This document shows positions 26,740-35,218 of a stretch of DNA of 64,000 nucleotides, in pieces. Origin of the DNA: CAYUNW01 sp964446235. Its GTDB lineage: Bacteria; Patescibacteriota; Microgenomatia; 2-02-FULL-39-11. A program made the position numbers and the translations under genes. The DNA lies in NCBI GenBank assembly GCA_964446235.1, contig CAYUNW010000004.1, forward strand, positions 19,777-83,776, written 5' to 3'. Positions within the stretch are counted from its first letter, which is position 1. Each line of letters opens with the position of its first letter. The notes beneath the pieces were generated by a model. The model made no database searches, was not told the origin of the DNA, and saw only the letters and a list, made by a program, of their open reading frames with translations.

Positions 26740-27994
26740 AATTCCCCTTATTTATTTTATAAATTTTTGATAAAGTGGCTCCATGATGGAAAATATTTTG
26801 GATATTCTGTCCAATATTTAAATCAACGGCAGACTTTATTATACGACCATTTTCTGTTTTAACTATAGCAAATCCTCTGGAAAGGATACTTCGATAATCT
26901 AGGTTTTGCACTAATCTGTTCAAAGAATTGATTTTTAATTTTTCTCTTTCTGTGAAATTTAGATAATTATCTCTTATTTGTCTTACGGACAAATTTATAA
27001 AAAAGACTATATTATCTACAGTTTGGCCCATTTTAGTTAAATGTTTTTCTATCCTGTACAGAAATAAATTAAGTCTTTCACTTTGACTGGCAAAATTTAC
27101 CGATAAACTATTTATCCAACTTTCAACCTGATATGAAATATGAATTGTATTTTCACTGAGTAAGGATTCAATATTTCTTAACTGAAAATCTATATTTTTT
27201 ATCATTTCAACTCTATCTCTTGATATTAATTCTGCAACGTTTGAAGGAGTTGAAGCACGAAGATCAGCTGCTAAATCTGCCAAAGTAACATCCTTTTCAT
27301 GTCCTACTCCACTTACTATGGGAATACTACTTGAAAATATTGCACGAGCAACTTTCTCATCATTAAATGCTTTTAAATCTTCCAATGATCCCCCACCCCG
27401 AATCAATGCAATTAGATCTAAATTTTTTCTATATCTATTTAAATAACTAATTGCTCTAACAATCTGTTTCACACTATTTTCCCCCTGCACTGATACCGGA
27501 TAATAATATATTTTAATTCCACCCATCCGATGTTTTAATACTTTGAGAAAATCGTTTTCTGCTTGGGAATTTTTAGCTGTCACTAGTCCGATGTTTTGAG
27601 GGTATTGCGGTAAAATTCTTTTCCTTGTAATTTCAAATAAACCTTCATCTTCAAGTTTTTTCTTTAATTTCTCAAAAGCAATTTTTAAAGCTCCTTCGCC
27701 TGCCGGTTCAATTTTGTAAGCATAAATACTAAATTTGCCAGATCTCCTATAAAGCCTAGGTTCACCAGTAACATATATCTTCATTCCTTCTTCAAAAGAA
27801 TTATAATTATAGATATTCTCAAGTACCCCAAATACTTCAATTGTAGATTCCTTATCTTTGATAGAAATAAAAAGCCATTTGTTTTGACTAATATTTATTT
27901 GACTTATTTCACCTTCGACAGTGACTTTACCTAAAAGTGAAAAATGCTGATTTATAGCTTCTATAAATTCGCTGACAGAAAAAATGAATTCCAT
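26726..27994 (-). CDS. xseA: Exodeoxyribonuclease VII large subunit
   Basis: The 422-residue protein has an N-terminal OB fold (about residues 1-100: VEGEISQINISQNKWLFISI and LYRRSGKFSIYAYKIEP). The catalytic core follows, with LIALIRGGGSLEDLKAFND, then IPIVSGVGHEKDVTLADLAA and RASTPSNVAELIS. A long coiled-coil region leads to the C-terminal SRGFAIVKTENG motif. It degrades single-stranded DNA in both directions with XseB. Confidence 0.95.
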   Translation of the reverse strand: MEFIFSVSEFIEAINQHFSLLGKVTVEGEISQINISQNKWLFISIKDKESTIEVFGVLENIYNYNSFEEGMKIYVTGEPRLYRRSGKFSIYAYKIEPAGEGALKIAFEKLKKKLEDEGLFEITRKRILPQYPQNIGLVTAKNSQAENDFLKVLKHRMGGIKIYYYPVSVQGENSVKQIVRAISYLNRYRKNLDLIALIRGGGSLEDLKAFNDEKVARAIFSSSIPIVSGVGHEKDVTLADLAADLRASTPSNVAELISRDRVEMIKNIDFQLRNIESLLSENTIHISYQVESWINSLSVNFASQSERLNLFLYRIEKHLTKMGQTVDNIVFFINLSVRQIRDNYLNFTEREKLKINSLNRLVQNLDYRSILSRGFAIVKTENGRIIKSAVDLNIGQNIQNIFHHGATLSKIYKINKGNYEEE

Positions 27995-28105
27995 AATTAA
28001 GAGCTTACTTATTTTACAAATATATCATCCTGCTTTCCAGATAATAAAATCTATTAGATTTATTGTAACCATACTGTTACTATATACTTTAGGAGGTAAA
28101 ATTAT

Positions 28106-28645
28106 ATGAATAGTAAAATATTTTATTTTCTTTTAATTATAATAGTATCAAATATAATAACTGTTAAACCAACCTTTGCCTTAAACAACCAAAACGCTCA
28201 AAGGATATTCGGTCAAAACGGACAAAATATAAAAGCTACGATAACTGAAAAAATTGACCAAAATCAGCAGCGTAGAGAAGAAAGACGAGTCAATCTTGCT
28301 CGAAAACACGCAGAAAGATTACAAAACAGATTTAGTATCCATTATAATCATTTAAAAAAGATGGCGGAAAAAATCCAGAACAGGTTAAATATCATATCGT
28401 CTAATGGTAAAGATATTTCTTCTGCTCAAACTACCCTTGAAGAAGCCAAAACGAAAATAGAAGAAGCTAAAATAGTCGGCGATCAAACTGTGAATTTATT
28501 CCAAATGATACAAGAAGAAACATGGGAAGAACAGAAAATAGATTTAGATCAAGCTAAGGAAAAAACAGTTGAAACAAGAAGGTTGTTTGTTGACGCTTTA
28601 AAATTATTAAAACAAACTGTTATTTTGGCACGATCTATAAATTAA
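28106..28645 (+). CDS. Secreted coiled-coil protein of unknown function
   Basis: The 179-residue protein has a signal peptide (residues 1-25) and is otherwise predicted helical: an NQQRREERR segment, ARKHAERLQNRF, and long E/K/A-rich helices. Similar short secreted helical proteins recur in Patescibacteria; I know no function. A clear SD (AGGAGG) and a promoter-like TTGTAA...TATACT lie upstream. Confidence 0.6.
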   Translation: MNSKIFYFLLIIIVSNIITVKPTFALNNQNAQRIFGQNGQNIKATITEKIDQNQQRREERRVNLARKHAERLQNRFSIHYNHLKKMAEKIQNRLNIISSNGKDISSAQTTLEEAKTKIEEAKIVGDQTVNLFQMIQEETWEEQKIDLDQAKEKTVETRRLFVDALKLLKQTVILARSIN

Positions 28646-28700
28646 TTTAATATTATAAGCTTTTTCAGGTTTATTTTATTATAAGTTGGAGGTGAAATTG

Positions 28701-28964
28701 ATGAAAAACAAAGGTGGATTATTAATATTTATAATAATTTTAATTCTAGCAATTATCGCTGTGGTCATAACACGATTACAAAAACCACTGCCCATACCAG
28801 TAGAAACAAATCAAATTGAAATGGAAAACAACGCTAATAATTCGGAAGAAGATAAATCAATTCCTGAAAATATGGAAATTTCAAATAATGACTCATTGGA
28901 TACAATAGAAAAAGAACTCAATCAAATTTCTATACCAGAAGAAGACTTTACAGATATGGAGTAG
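28701..28964 (+). CDS. Small single-pass membrane protein with acidic tail
   Basis: I chose ATG 28701 because the SD GGAGGTGA lies 8-13 nt upstream; the earlier TTG overlaps that SD. The 87-residue protein has one membrane helix (residues 6-28) and an extracytoplasmic N/E/D-rich tail. It lies 55 nt after the secreted coiled-coil gene and may be co-transcribed. Its function is not recognisable. Confidence 0.55.
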   Translation: MKNKGGLLIFIIILILAIIAVVITRLQKPLPIPVETNQIEMENNANNSEEDKSIPENMEISNNDSLDTIEKELNQISIPEEDFTDME

Positions 28965-29025
28965 TTGACATTAAAACGTTCAATTCTTATTCTGTTTATA
29001 TCAGATAATTTTTGATTATAAAATT

Positions 29026-30012
29026 ATGCAAGACTTTTTATCTAAACTCCAAAATAAGAAAGTTCCATTCATTATGGCTATCGCTGGAGACAGCGGAAGT
29101 GGAAAAACAACTTATTCTTCAGGAATTACCAAATTATTCGGTCATGACTTAGTTAAAACAATAACTATGGATGGTTACCATAAAGAAAATAGAAAACAAA
29201 GAGAAATATCAAAAAAATTACCGCTTGATCCTCTTTCAAATAATTTGGACTTATTCAAAACTCACCTTTCCCAACTGAAAAAAGGTGAAGTAATCAATTT
29301 ACCGATTTATAATCATCATAGCGGCGACTTTGAAAAACCTGTCGAATTCAAACCTACTCCGATAATTATCATCGAGGGTCTGCATAGCCTATATCCTGAA
29401 TTTCTTGAATACATAGATTTTTCCATATACGTGGATCCGGATCGGGATATCAAATGGGAATGGAAATATGAAAGAGATGTCAATATTCGTCATCATGACG
29501 AAAAACCTCTTATAGAAGAAATGCTTGCTCGTGAAGCGGCTTATAAAAGATGGATAGATTTCCAAAAAACAAATGCGAATGTTGTTATAAAAATATCCCA
29601 AAGCCGAATTAGACAATTAGCCAAATATGAATTTATCGGACAACTTCCGAAACATACATATTATGTAACAATGATATTGGATCAGGCAAAAATAACCTTA
29701 CAACCTTTCACCTTATCTTTTGATATATCTCTTAAAGCAGATGAAAGCAATTTGCCTTTTAGTATTGCCTGCGTACCCAGTATATATTGGGGTAGAAACA
29801 CGACCGTAATCCATATAGACGGATTAATTCCTCAAAAAACCGTCTGTGAATTTGAAAATAATATTAAAAAGACAGTTGGTGTAAATCCAGACACTGCATT
29901 TTCTCAAAATCCTGAATGTTTTGGAGATATGAACAATAAATATAACGGAACACAACTGGCACAAATTATTATCCTTTACAGATTCTTAGAACAATTACAA
30001 CACAACATCTGA
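29026..30012 (+). CDS. prk: Phosphoribulokinase
   Basis: This 328-residue P-loop kinase makes ribulose-1,5-bisphosphate from ribulose-5-phosphate and ATP. Walker A GDSGSGKTT is at residues 21-29. The catalytic region MDGYHKENRKQR (D49, H52, R56) matches the PRK Asp/His/Arg set. The block PLDPLSNNLDLF, then PIYNHHSGDFEKP and IIIIEGLHSLYPEF (E117), is diagnostic of PRK rather than uridine kinase, as is FSIYVDPDRDIKWEWK. A C-terminal domain of about 110 residues remains, as in the cyanobacterial/archaeal PRK group. It is convergent with the RuBisCO gene (3 nt apart). No SD; GATAAT lies at 29003-29008. Activity is inferred. Confidence 0.85.
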   Translation: MQDFLSKLQNKKVPFIMAIAGDSGSGKTTYSSGITKLFGHDLVKTITMDGYHKENRKQREISKKLPLDPLSNNLDLFKTHLSQLKKGEVINLPIYNHHSGDFEKPVEFKPTPIIIIEGLHSLYPEFLEYIDFSIYVDPDRDIKWEWKYERDVNIRHHDEKPLIEEMLAREAAYKRWIDFQKTNANVVIKISQSRIRQLAKYEFIGQLPKHTYYVTMILDQAKITLQPFTLSFDISLKADESNLPFSIACVPSIYWGRNTTVIHIDGLIPQKTVCEFENNIKKTVGVNPDTAFSQNPECFGDMNNKYNGTQLAQIIILYRFLEQLQHNI

Positions 30013-30015
30013 ATA

Positions 30016-31266
30016 TTATTTATCATTCCCCCATTTTTCCAAAGCTTTAGCTAAATTTTGATCATTTTTGGAATAATCTTCTAGCGTTTTTCCATCCATT
30101 GTTGCTTTCATGGCAGAAGCCACCGCTTGCGCACCCTTTAATGAACCGTCAGGATGCCCATGAATACCTCCACCGAAATTAAACAACATATCCTTACCTA
30201 ATATATTGTATAAATCCGGTATAAGACCTGGATATAAACCTCCAGAGGCAACAGGTAAGACTGTTTTAAGACCATACCATTCCGATCGTAAGAAATTATT
30301 CATATTCTGAACCTCTTCTTTACCCCCTTCCATTTTTCCGACTACAGTACCAGTATGTAAAGAATCAACTCCTGCAAGTCTTGATAATTTTGCGATAAAA
30401 AGCATAGTCATTCCATACTGCTTGGATCTGGTAAATGCTGCATGCATAGCCCGATGAGCATGTATCATTTTATGGTAGTTCTTATTTCGTATACCTTGAA
30501 CAGCAGCAAATCCTGCTGTTAAAACATCTATCATATGGCAATTTCCGCCATTTTGCACTACTGCGTCTGCTCTATTTACCATTTCTTCATAAGACGCTGT
30601 GATATTGAATGCATAAATTTTTTCACCACCTTTACCTAAGTACCCTTTTTCTTTCATTCTCCTTGTCATTTCCGTCACTCTTTCATAAAACGGATTGAAA
30701 TCCTGGCTGGTCAGATTTTCGTCGTCTTTGACTAAATCCAAACCCCCATCATATACCGCCATTGCTGCATCGCTATGATCATTTGTGGACAATCCAAGCT
30801 TAGGTTTGATAATCGAACCCATCAATGGTCTATTACTAATACCGGTTATTTCTCTTATACCATCTATTCCCAATGCCGGACCGGGAAATGAAACAACATA
30901 CTTTTCCGGAAATTCTATATCAATTATTCGAAGAGTTGCTACTTCAGCTAAACCAAATATATTTCCGGCAATTGATGATAATAATTGTGGTATGCTGCCG
31001 GGTTCGAAAAGTTCTAATGTATATGCTACCTTCAATAAACCACTCGATTCATCCATTTCAATGACTCTACCGTGTAAATGATCCCACAATGTCTTCTCGT
31101 TTAATCCGATATCTGTCCATGTCCCTACGGACGATTCTGCCGCAACGCCTCCGGCTGTCCTATCAAAAGGCTGACCTTCTGATTTTAGTTGAAAAGTTAC
31201 CGTTATATAATCTTCTTTATTTATATTTTCACCTATTGATAAATAATTTTTATATGGATTACTCAT
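30016..31266 (-). CDS. rbcL: RuBisCO large subunit, form III or II/III
   Basis: The 416-residue protein has every catalytic residue expected of true RuBisCO (spinach numbering in brackets): E44 [60], T49-W50 [65-66], N102 [123], K154 and K156 [175, 177], carbamylated K180 [201] with D182-E183 [203-204], H271-R272 [294-295], H304 [327], loop-6 K311 [334], S341 [379] and GGG 365-367. It is therefore not a RuBisCO-like protein. The SGGLYPG segment and short length fit archaeal form III or the II/III group; no small subunit is present. It converts ribulose-1,5-bisphosphate and CO2 to two 3-phosphoglycerates. It lies 10 nt after the R15P isomerase gene, forming an operon. Confidence 0.95.
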   Translation of the reverse strand: MSNPYKNYLSIGENINKEDYITVTFQLKSEGQPFDRTAGGVAAESSVGTWTDIGLNEKTLWDHLHGRVIEMDESSGLLKVAYTLELFEPGSIPQLLSSIAGNIFGLAEVATLRIIDIEFPEKYVVSFPGPALGIDGIREITGISNRPLMGSIIKPKLGLSTNDHSDAAMAVYDGGLDLVKDDENLTSQDFNPFYERVTEMTRRMKEKGYLGKGGEKIYAFNITASYEEMVNRADAVVQNGGNCHMIDVLTAGFAAVQGIRNKNYHKMIHAHRAMHAAFTRSKQYGMTMLFIAKLSRLAGVDSLHTGTVVGKMEGGKEEVQNMNNFLRSEWYGLKTVLPVASGGLYPGLIPDLYNILGKDMLFNFGGGIHGHPDGSLKGAQAVASAMKATMDGKTLEDYSKNDQNLAKALEKWGNDK

Positions 31267-31276
31267 AATTATTTTT

Positions 31277-32176
31277 TTAAATTTTAATAAAATTATAATT
31301 TAATAAAGCTTTTTGTTTAACCTGATTATTTTCCAATATTCCTTCTTCGCACACTATTTTTATAATTTCAGAATATGAAACGAAGTCAAAAGCCGGACTG
31401 TATATTTTAAGTTTAGATGTAGCCTCTGGCCACACCTCTTCACTTTTTCTTTTTTCTATCAATTCATAAGAAAAATCACGAGGATCATATTTCAACAAAA
31501 TACTCATTGAATATAAAGGGGTTTTATACTCTTTACATGCTAAAGCTATTCCCATACTGCCAATTTTATTTACAAAACCAGTTTCTGTTAATAAATCCGC
31601 TCCGATAAATACAGCATCGATTTTATTATAAACACCGCTTATTATACTGGTTGCCGCATCATCAATTATTAAAGTTACATCTTCAATTCCTCCTTCTAAG
31701 AGTTCTTTCACGGTCACTCTACCCTGAAACAATGGACGCGTTTCAGTAGCAATAACCGAAAATTTCTTTCCTTGTTTTTTTGCTTCTAAAAACATTGAGG
31801 TTACCGTTGAAGAATGACAATGAGTTAGATAGCAACCGCCATCTTTTATCATAGACATGCCAACTTTTGACATTCTCATTTTTGCAGATGCTATAAAATT
31901 TTTATATTCTTCAATTTTTTTCACATATTCGCCTCTTGAATGTAAATTGGAATTAAAAACATATCTTACGGCGTTCTGAGCTAGAGGCTCTGTTGGTCTT
32001 GCATATGCTAAATCATCGGCAATATCTTTCAATTTTTTATGAAGCTGATCCAAAGAAAGATTTTCAAACATCTTCAAACCTTCAATCACTCCATCCAAAG
32101 TAGCTAAAGCCACATTTGTAGCGCCTTGAATTCTTAATTGAATTATGTCTTCTTTAAGTTGTTTAATTCTGTCCAT
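31277..32176 (-). CDS. Ribose-1,5-bisphosphate isomerase (eIF2B-alpha/MtnA superfamily)
   Basis: The 299-residue protein belongs to the eIF2B-like isomerases. Catalytic Cys120 lies in LTHCHSST and Asp194 in FIGADLL, the pair expected for R15P isomerase. RPTEPLAQNAVRYV near the N-terminus and the VNKIGSMGIA segment are also typical. It produces ribulose-1,5-bisphosphate from ribose-1,5-bisphosphate in archaeal-type AMP salvage and feeds the adjacent RuBisCO. The other AMP-pathway enzyme, AMP phosphorylase, is not in the window. An extended -10 TG-A-TAAAAT (hexamer 32186-32191) ends 9 nt before the ATG, with no SD. Confidence 0.9.
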   Translation of the reverse strand: MDRIKQLKEDIIQLRIQGATNVALATLDGVIEGLKMFENLSLDQLHKKLKDIADDLAYARPTEPLAQNAVRYVFNSNLHSRGEYVKKIEEYKNFIASAKMRMSKVGMSMIKDGGCYLTHCHSSTVTSMFLEAKKQGKKFSVIATETRPLFQGRVTVKELLEGGIEDVTLIIDDAATSIISGVYNKIDAVFIGADLLTETGFVNKIGSMGIALACKEYKTPLYSMSILLKYDPRDFSYELIEKRKSEEVWPEATSKLKIYSPAFDFVSYSEIIKIVCEEGILENNQVKQKALLNYNFIKI

Positions 32177-32185
32177 GATTAAAAT

Positions 32186-32194
32186 ATTTTATCA
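32186..32194 (-). promoter_or_regulatory. Extended -10 promoter of the R15P isomerase-RuBisCO operon
   Basis: On the minus strand TG-A-TAAAAT precedes the ATG at 32176 by 9 nt. Initiation is predicted 2-3 nt before the start codon. No clear -35 box is visible. Confidence 0.5.
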
Positions 32195-32219
32195 TGTCTT
32201 TGTCATAAAAAAATAATCA

Positions 32220-32660
32220 TCAAATCCATTGCCTGACTTTTTTCTTATAATTTTTATACTCATTGAATATATCTTCCATTGTCTTTTCTTCTTGCGGTAC
32301 AAATATAAAATTCATTGTTAAAAAGAAAATAATGCTTCCTGAAAAAGAAGCAAGCGAACCTAAGACAAAGCCAAGTCCTACCAGCATCAAAGTCATACCT
32401 AAATACATTGGATGTCTGGAAAAACGGAATGGTCCAGTTTTTATAAGTACTTTTGGTTGTTTATCCGGTCTTACCGAAGTATGATATTCCTTAAAAATAA
32501 AATCAGCCCAAATATTTAATAATATTCCGATAAATATAAAAATCAGTCCAATAAATTTATAAGGTCCAGAAATTATTTGATCTACAGGATAAAAAAAATG
32601 CAAAAGTATAGATAATACAATATTTAATGATAAATGGGTTGTTGGAAATAATTTATTCAT
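32220..32660 (-). CDS. Isoprenylcysteine carboxyl methyltransferase/PEMT-like membrane protein
   Basis: The 146-residue protein has about four membrane helices and the family signature LIKTGPFRFSRHPMYLGM, with a C-terminal EEKTMEDIFNEYKNYKKKV that binds S-adenosylmethionine in the ICMT/phospholipid methyltransferase group. Prokaryotic members methylate unidentified lipids or small molecules. The substrate is unknown. It starts 1 nt after the stop of the following nuclease gene. Confidence 0.82.
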   Translation of the reverse strand: MNKLFPTTHLSLNIVLSILLHFFYPVDQIISGPYKFIGLIFIFIGILLNIWADFIFKEYHTSVRPDKQPKVLIKTGPFRFSRHPMYLGMTLMLVGLGFVLGSLASFSGSIIFFLTMNFIFVPQEEKTMEDIFNEYKNYKKKVRQWI

Positions 32661-32661
32661 C

Positions 32662-33324
32662 CTATTTATAATAATTTTTTACTTGATTAAACCACCCGCA
32701 AAATTCACAATCTGTAGAATTTGCCGGTATATCATTTTCAAGTATTTTAACAGCTTTTTCAATCCTGGATGTTACTTTTTCCGGATAAGCTGTGATCTTT
32801 TCTATATGGATAATCATTGGAAACCCTTCATGTAGTCTATCGGATAAATCCGGATAGAAAAAAATTAAATAGCCGAATTTTTTTGTGGATTTTTTGTTTT
32901 TTTCAAGCAGAAAAACATATTCATCTATCTGATTTTGATACGCATCAAGCACCGGTTTAGTTCTGGGATCCGAAGAAGAGGTTTTGAAATCAACTGGAAT
33001 ATAATCTCCATCACCATCAACAATACATTCATCTAGTTTTCCTAAAAAACCATATTTATCGTTGAATTGATAAAAATATTTCTCTTTAAAAGGACTTTCC
33101 AGATAACCGTTTATTTTATTCTTTATAACTCCGGGTAACTCTCCTTTATTACGGTAAAAATCAAAATATTTTTTTATAACAATGTCAAATCTATTGGCAA
33201 GCCGTGATTGAATTCCCTCAGGTAATTTAATTTTTTGTTTATATGAAAGCCAAAAACATCTTTGACATCTGTTAATACTCTCAATTGCTGTATGAGAAAG
33301 CCAAATTAGTTTATTTTGAATCAT
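32662..33324 (-). CDS. PD-(D/E)XK nuclease-like protein with Cas4/RecB-type cysteines
   Basis: In this 220-residue protein, cysteines in NRCQRCFWLSYKQ at the N-terminus and TDCEFCGWF at the C-terminus could bind a 4Fe-4S cluster. GKLDECIVDGDGDYIPVDFKTSS holds the D...D-x-K nuclease core. No helicase domain is fused and no CRISPR locus is nearby. It probably processes DNA ends or is a Cas4-like solo nuclease. The role is inferred. Confidence 0.75.
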   Translation of the reverse strand: MIQNKLIWLSHTAIESINRCQRCFWLSYKQKIKLPEGIQSRLANRFDIVIKKYFDFYRNKGELPGVIKNKINGYLESPFKEKYFYQFNDKYGFLGKLDECIVDGDGDYIPVDFKTSSSDPRTKPVLDAYQNQIDEYVFLLEKNKKSTKKFGYLIFFYPDLSDRLHEGFPMIIHIEKITAYPEKVTSRIEKAVKILENDIPANSTDCEFCGWFNQVKNYYK

Positions 33325-33409
33325 TTAATCATTATAACTTAAATTGAGTTTCACGGAAAAAATTTTTGGTTTTTCAAGAAGTATTGTCCAGTAAAAAAAG
33401 CTGTACTTT

Positions 33410-33658
33410 TTATAAAAACTTGGAAGTCTTTTTTAATTTTCGGTTTTTGAAAGCATTTTTTTTACGTTTGTCTGAAGCGATTTTTATCAGGGCAATTTTA
33501 TCTTTTTTTTGTTTTAACATTTCCTCAACTATCTTTTGACACTCTTTATCAGGACAAACAGTTTCAGTATAAGTAACTTTTGAATTATTTACGCTTTCGG
33601 TCCAACTTTTTTTCTCTATCCTGACCCTACCGCAACGGATACATTTTGTATTTTCCAT
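33410..33658 (-). CDS. Small zinc-ribbon protein with basic tail
   Basis: The 82-residue protein has CIRCGRV near the N-terminus and CPDKEC about 30 residues later, a four-cysteine zinc-ribbon pattern. A lysine/arginine-rich C-terminal half follows, suggesting nucleic-acid binding. It lies 12 nt downstream of the RRM gene on the same strand, so the two are probably co-expressed. Function not recognised. Confidence 0.65.
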   Translation of the reverse strand: MENTKCIRCGRVRIEKKSWTESVNNSKVTYTETVCPDKECQKIVEEMLKQKKDKIALIKIASDKRKKNAFKNRKLKKTSKFL

Positions 33659-33670
33659 AGAAATATTAGA

Positions 33671-34006
33671 TTAATATCTATTTTGTCTACCGCCACCCCC
33701 AAAACCTCTTTGGCCTCCGCGACTAAACCTACCACCGCCTCTTCCGTTTGAAAAAGTAGGTTTGGGTAAAGCTTCCTTAACGACGATTTTTCTACCTTCC
33801 AATTCGGTACCGTTCAATTTCTCAATAGCTTTCAAAGCCTCTTCATCAGTCGTCATTTCCACAAATCCAAAACCCCTGCTTCTACCACTGTCTCTGTCTT
33901 TTATGACATTGGCTGATACAACTTGACCGAATTGAACAAACAATTGTCCTAAATCGTCATCAGTAACTGAAAAAGGGAGGCTCCCTACAAAAATATTTTT
34001 TGCCAT
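33671..34006 (-). CDS. RRM-domain RNA-binding protein
   Basis: The 111-residue protein has a single RNA-recognition motif: RNP2 NIFVGSLPF (residues 4-12) and RNP1 RSRGFGFVEM (about 43-52). A glycine/arginine-rich tail (GRGGGRFSRGG) follows. It resembles the cold-induced Rbp proteins of cyanobacteria and other bacteria. The 5' leader contains alternative hairpins around its SD (see the separate entry). Confidence 0.93.
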   Translation of the reverse strand: MAKNIFVGSLPFSVTDDDLGQLFVQFGQVVSANVIKDRDSGRSRGFGFVEMTTDEEALKAIEKLNGTELEGRKIVVKEALPKPTFSNGRGGGRFSRGGQRGFGGGGRQNRY

Positions 34007-34050
34007 TTTTAAATCTCCTTTTAGGAAATCTTTCTTATATAAAGAAAGGA
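34007..34050 (-). promoter_or_regulatory. Structured 5' leader of the RRM gene (possible thermosensor)
   Basis: On the minus strand CTTTCTT-N5-AAGAAAG (34030-34048) forms a 7-bp hairpin. Just after it, TCCT-AAA-AGGA can fold over the SD (AAAGGAG). The upstream TCCTTT can also pair with AAAGGA. These alternatives could gate translation. The rest of the 34051-34274 interval shows no supported gene. Confidence 0.35.
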
Positions 34051-34274
34051 ATATTAATTAATATTAGCAAATGAATCTGTTTAAATTAATTGAAGATTAT
34101 TTATATGATTCCGGCAGATGAATTTAAACAAATTTATTACTATAAATCGGAATTACAGCTCTCATTATACCATAAATTTGTATTAACTTGCAGTATTTCA
34201 AGTTATCGATATCAAAATTATAAAACTCTTAAAGTTGTTGGTTTTATAAAAAGCAAAAATTTGAATATTAAAAC

Positions 34275-35102
34275 TTATAATATATAAATATCCTGTTTGT
34301 ATGAATTCGTATAAATATATTCTGCTTTTCCCTGAAGAATTTTTTCATATGGTTCACAAAACATACAACCGTTTGGTTTTTTGCATACAAATCTATTTAA
34401 TTTACGGGCTAAAACTATCTTTTTGGCTATTTCCAGAATTCTATCTTGGGCATTCTGATATGATGGTATTTCCTGATCAATTGGTTCGTCATCCCTTTGA
34501 AGATACCAGTATGAAATCCCTGACACTTTTTTTGCCTGACAGTTGGTAACAAGTAAGTAATATATCGGCAACTGCAACGAATCTGGATCTTCATCATATT
34601 TACCGGTTTTGAAATCTATGATCCTGACACTGTCATCATTTTCAACGTATTCCAACCAGTCAACTTTACCGCATAATATGATGTTTTCTTCCTCATCCAA
34701 CCAAAAATATGGTAAATTCTGACGTATCTTTATCGCTTTGTTTTTTAAAGGCCCGGGATTCTCTTCTATTCTTTCAAGCATTTTGATACCCTGGTTTTTA
34801 TAATCAATTTCTTCTTTTTCTGATTTAAATCCGCCTCTTTTCCCTGATATATTGGTCCAGAATTTATTATAAATATCTTTCAAGGAAACAAGCGTTCTTT
34901 TCTCAACAGGTAGGAAAGATAATGAATCAATTACGTCATGAACTATCTGACCTAATGCTAATGGTGGTTGAATAAGATTAATTTTATGTCCATTGTCCGT
35001 ATTTCTGTATATATTTTTCAAAAAATATGATCTGGGACACTTAAGATAATCAGTAATTGAAGAGTAAGACACCCATACGGCGGAATATTTATCTTTGACC
35101 AT
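34275..35102 (-). CDS. PD-(D/E)XK nuclease-like protein (Cas4/RecB family)
   Basis: In this 275-residue protein the N-terminal YSSITDYLKCPRSYFL carries the first cluster cysteine. GQIVHDVIDSL gives the conserved histidine. ILCGKVDWLE and RIIDFKTGKYDEDP give the D and D-x-K catalytic motifs, followed by the QLPIYYLL helix. The C-terminal CKKPNGCMFCEPY supplies three cysteines. This is the AddB/Cas4 architecture without a helicase. It is the second such stand-alone nuclease within 3 kb. Confidence 0.85.
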   Translation of the reverse strand: MVKDKYSAVWVSYSSITDYLKCPRSYFLKNIYRNTDNGHKINLIQPPLALGQIVHDVIDSLSFLPVEKRTLVSLKDIYNKFWTNISGKRGGFKSEKEEIDYKNQGIKMLERIEENPGPLKNKAIKIRQNLPYFWLDEEENIILCGKVDWLEYVENDDSVRIIDFKTGKYDEDPDSLQLPIYYLLVTNCQAKKVSGISYWYLQRDDEPIDQEIPSYQNAQDRILEIAKKIVLARKLNRFVCKKPNGCMFCEPYEKILQGKAEYIYTNSYKQDIYIL

Positions 35103-35155
35103 AATTAATATCCAATTTTAACATTAAATTATATTCTTATTGAATATATTACTTC

Positions 35156-35161
35156 TTGACA
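35156..35161 (+). promoter_or_regulatory. -35 element upstream of the VOC gene
   Basis: A consensus TTGACA lies 57 nt upstream of the VOC gene start. TATCAG follows after 17 bp and TATATT further on, so the exact -10 is uncertain. The gene has a modest SD (AAAGG). Confidence 0.4.
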
Positions 35162-35218
35162 AACTGTTATTAATTTGATATCAGTTATATATTAACAATT
35201 TATGAAAGGCATTTTTAT

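Noticed and set aside
29026..30012. Uridine kinase annotation for the P-loop kinase
   Set aside because: The PLDPLSNN, PIYNHHSGDF and IIIIEGLHSLY blocks and the C-terminal domain fit phosphoribulokinase better than the shorter uridine kinases.
30016..31266. RuBisCO-like protein (form IV) annotation
   Set aside because: All catalytic and carbamylation residues of true RuBisCO are present in order, so the enzyme is expected to be a real carboxylase.
34090..34287. Short plus-strand ORF upstream of the solo nuclease gene
   Set aside because: It starts at TTG, lacks an SD, overlaps the convergent nuclease by 13 nt and has no recognisable features.
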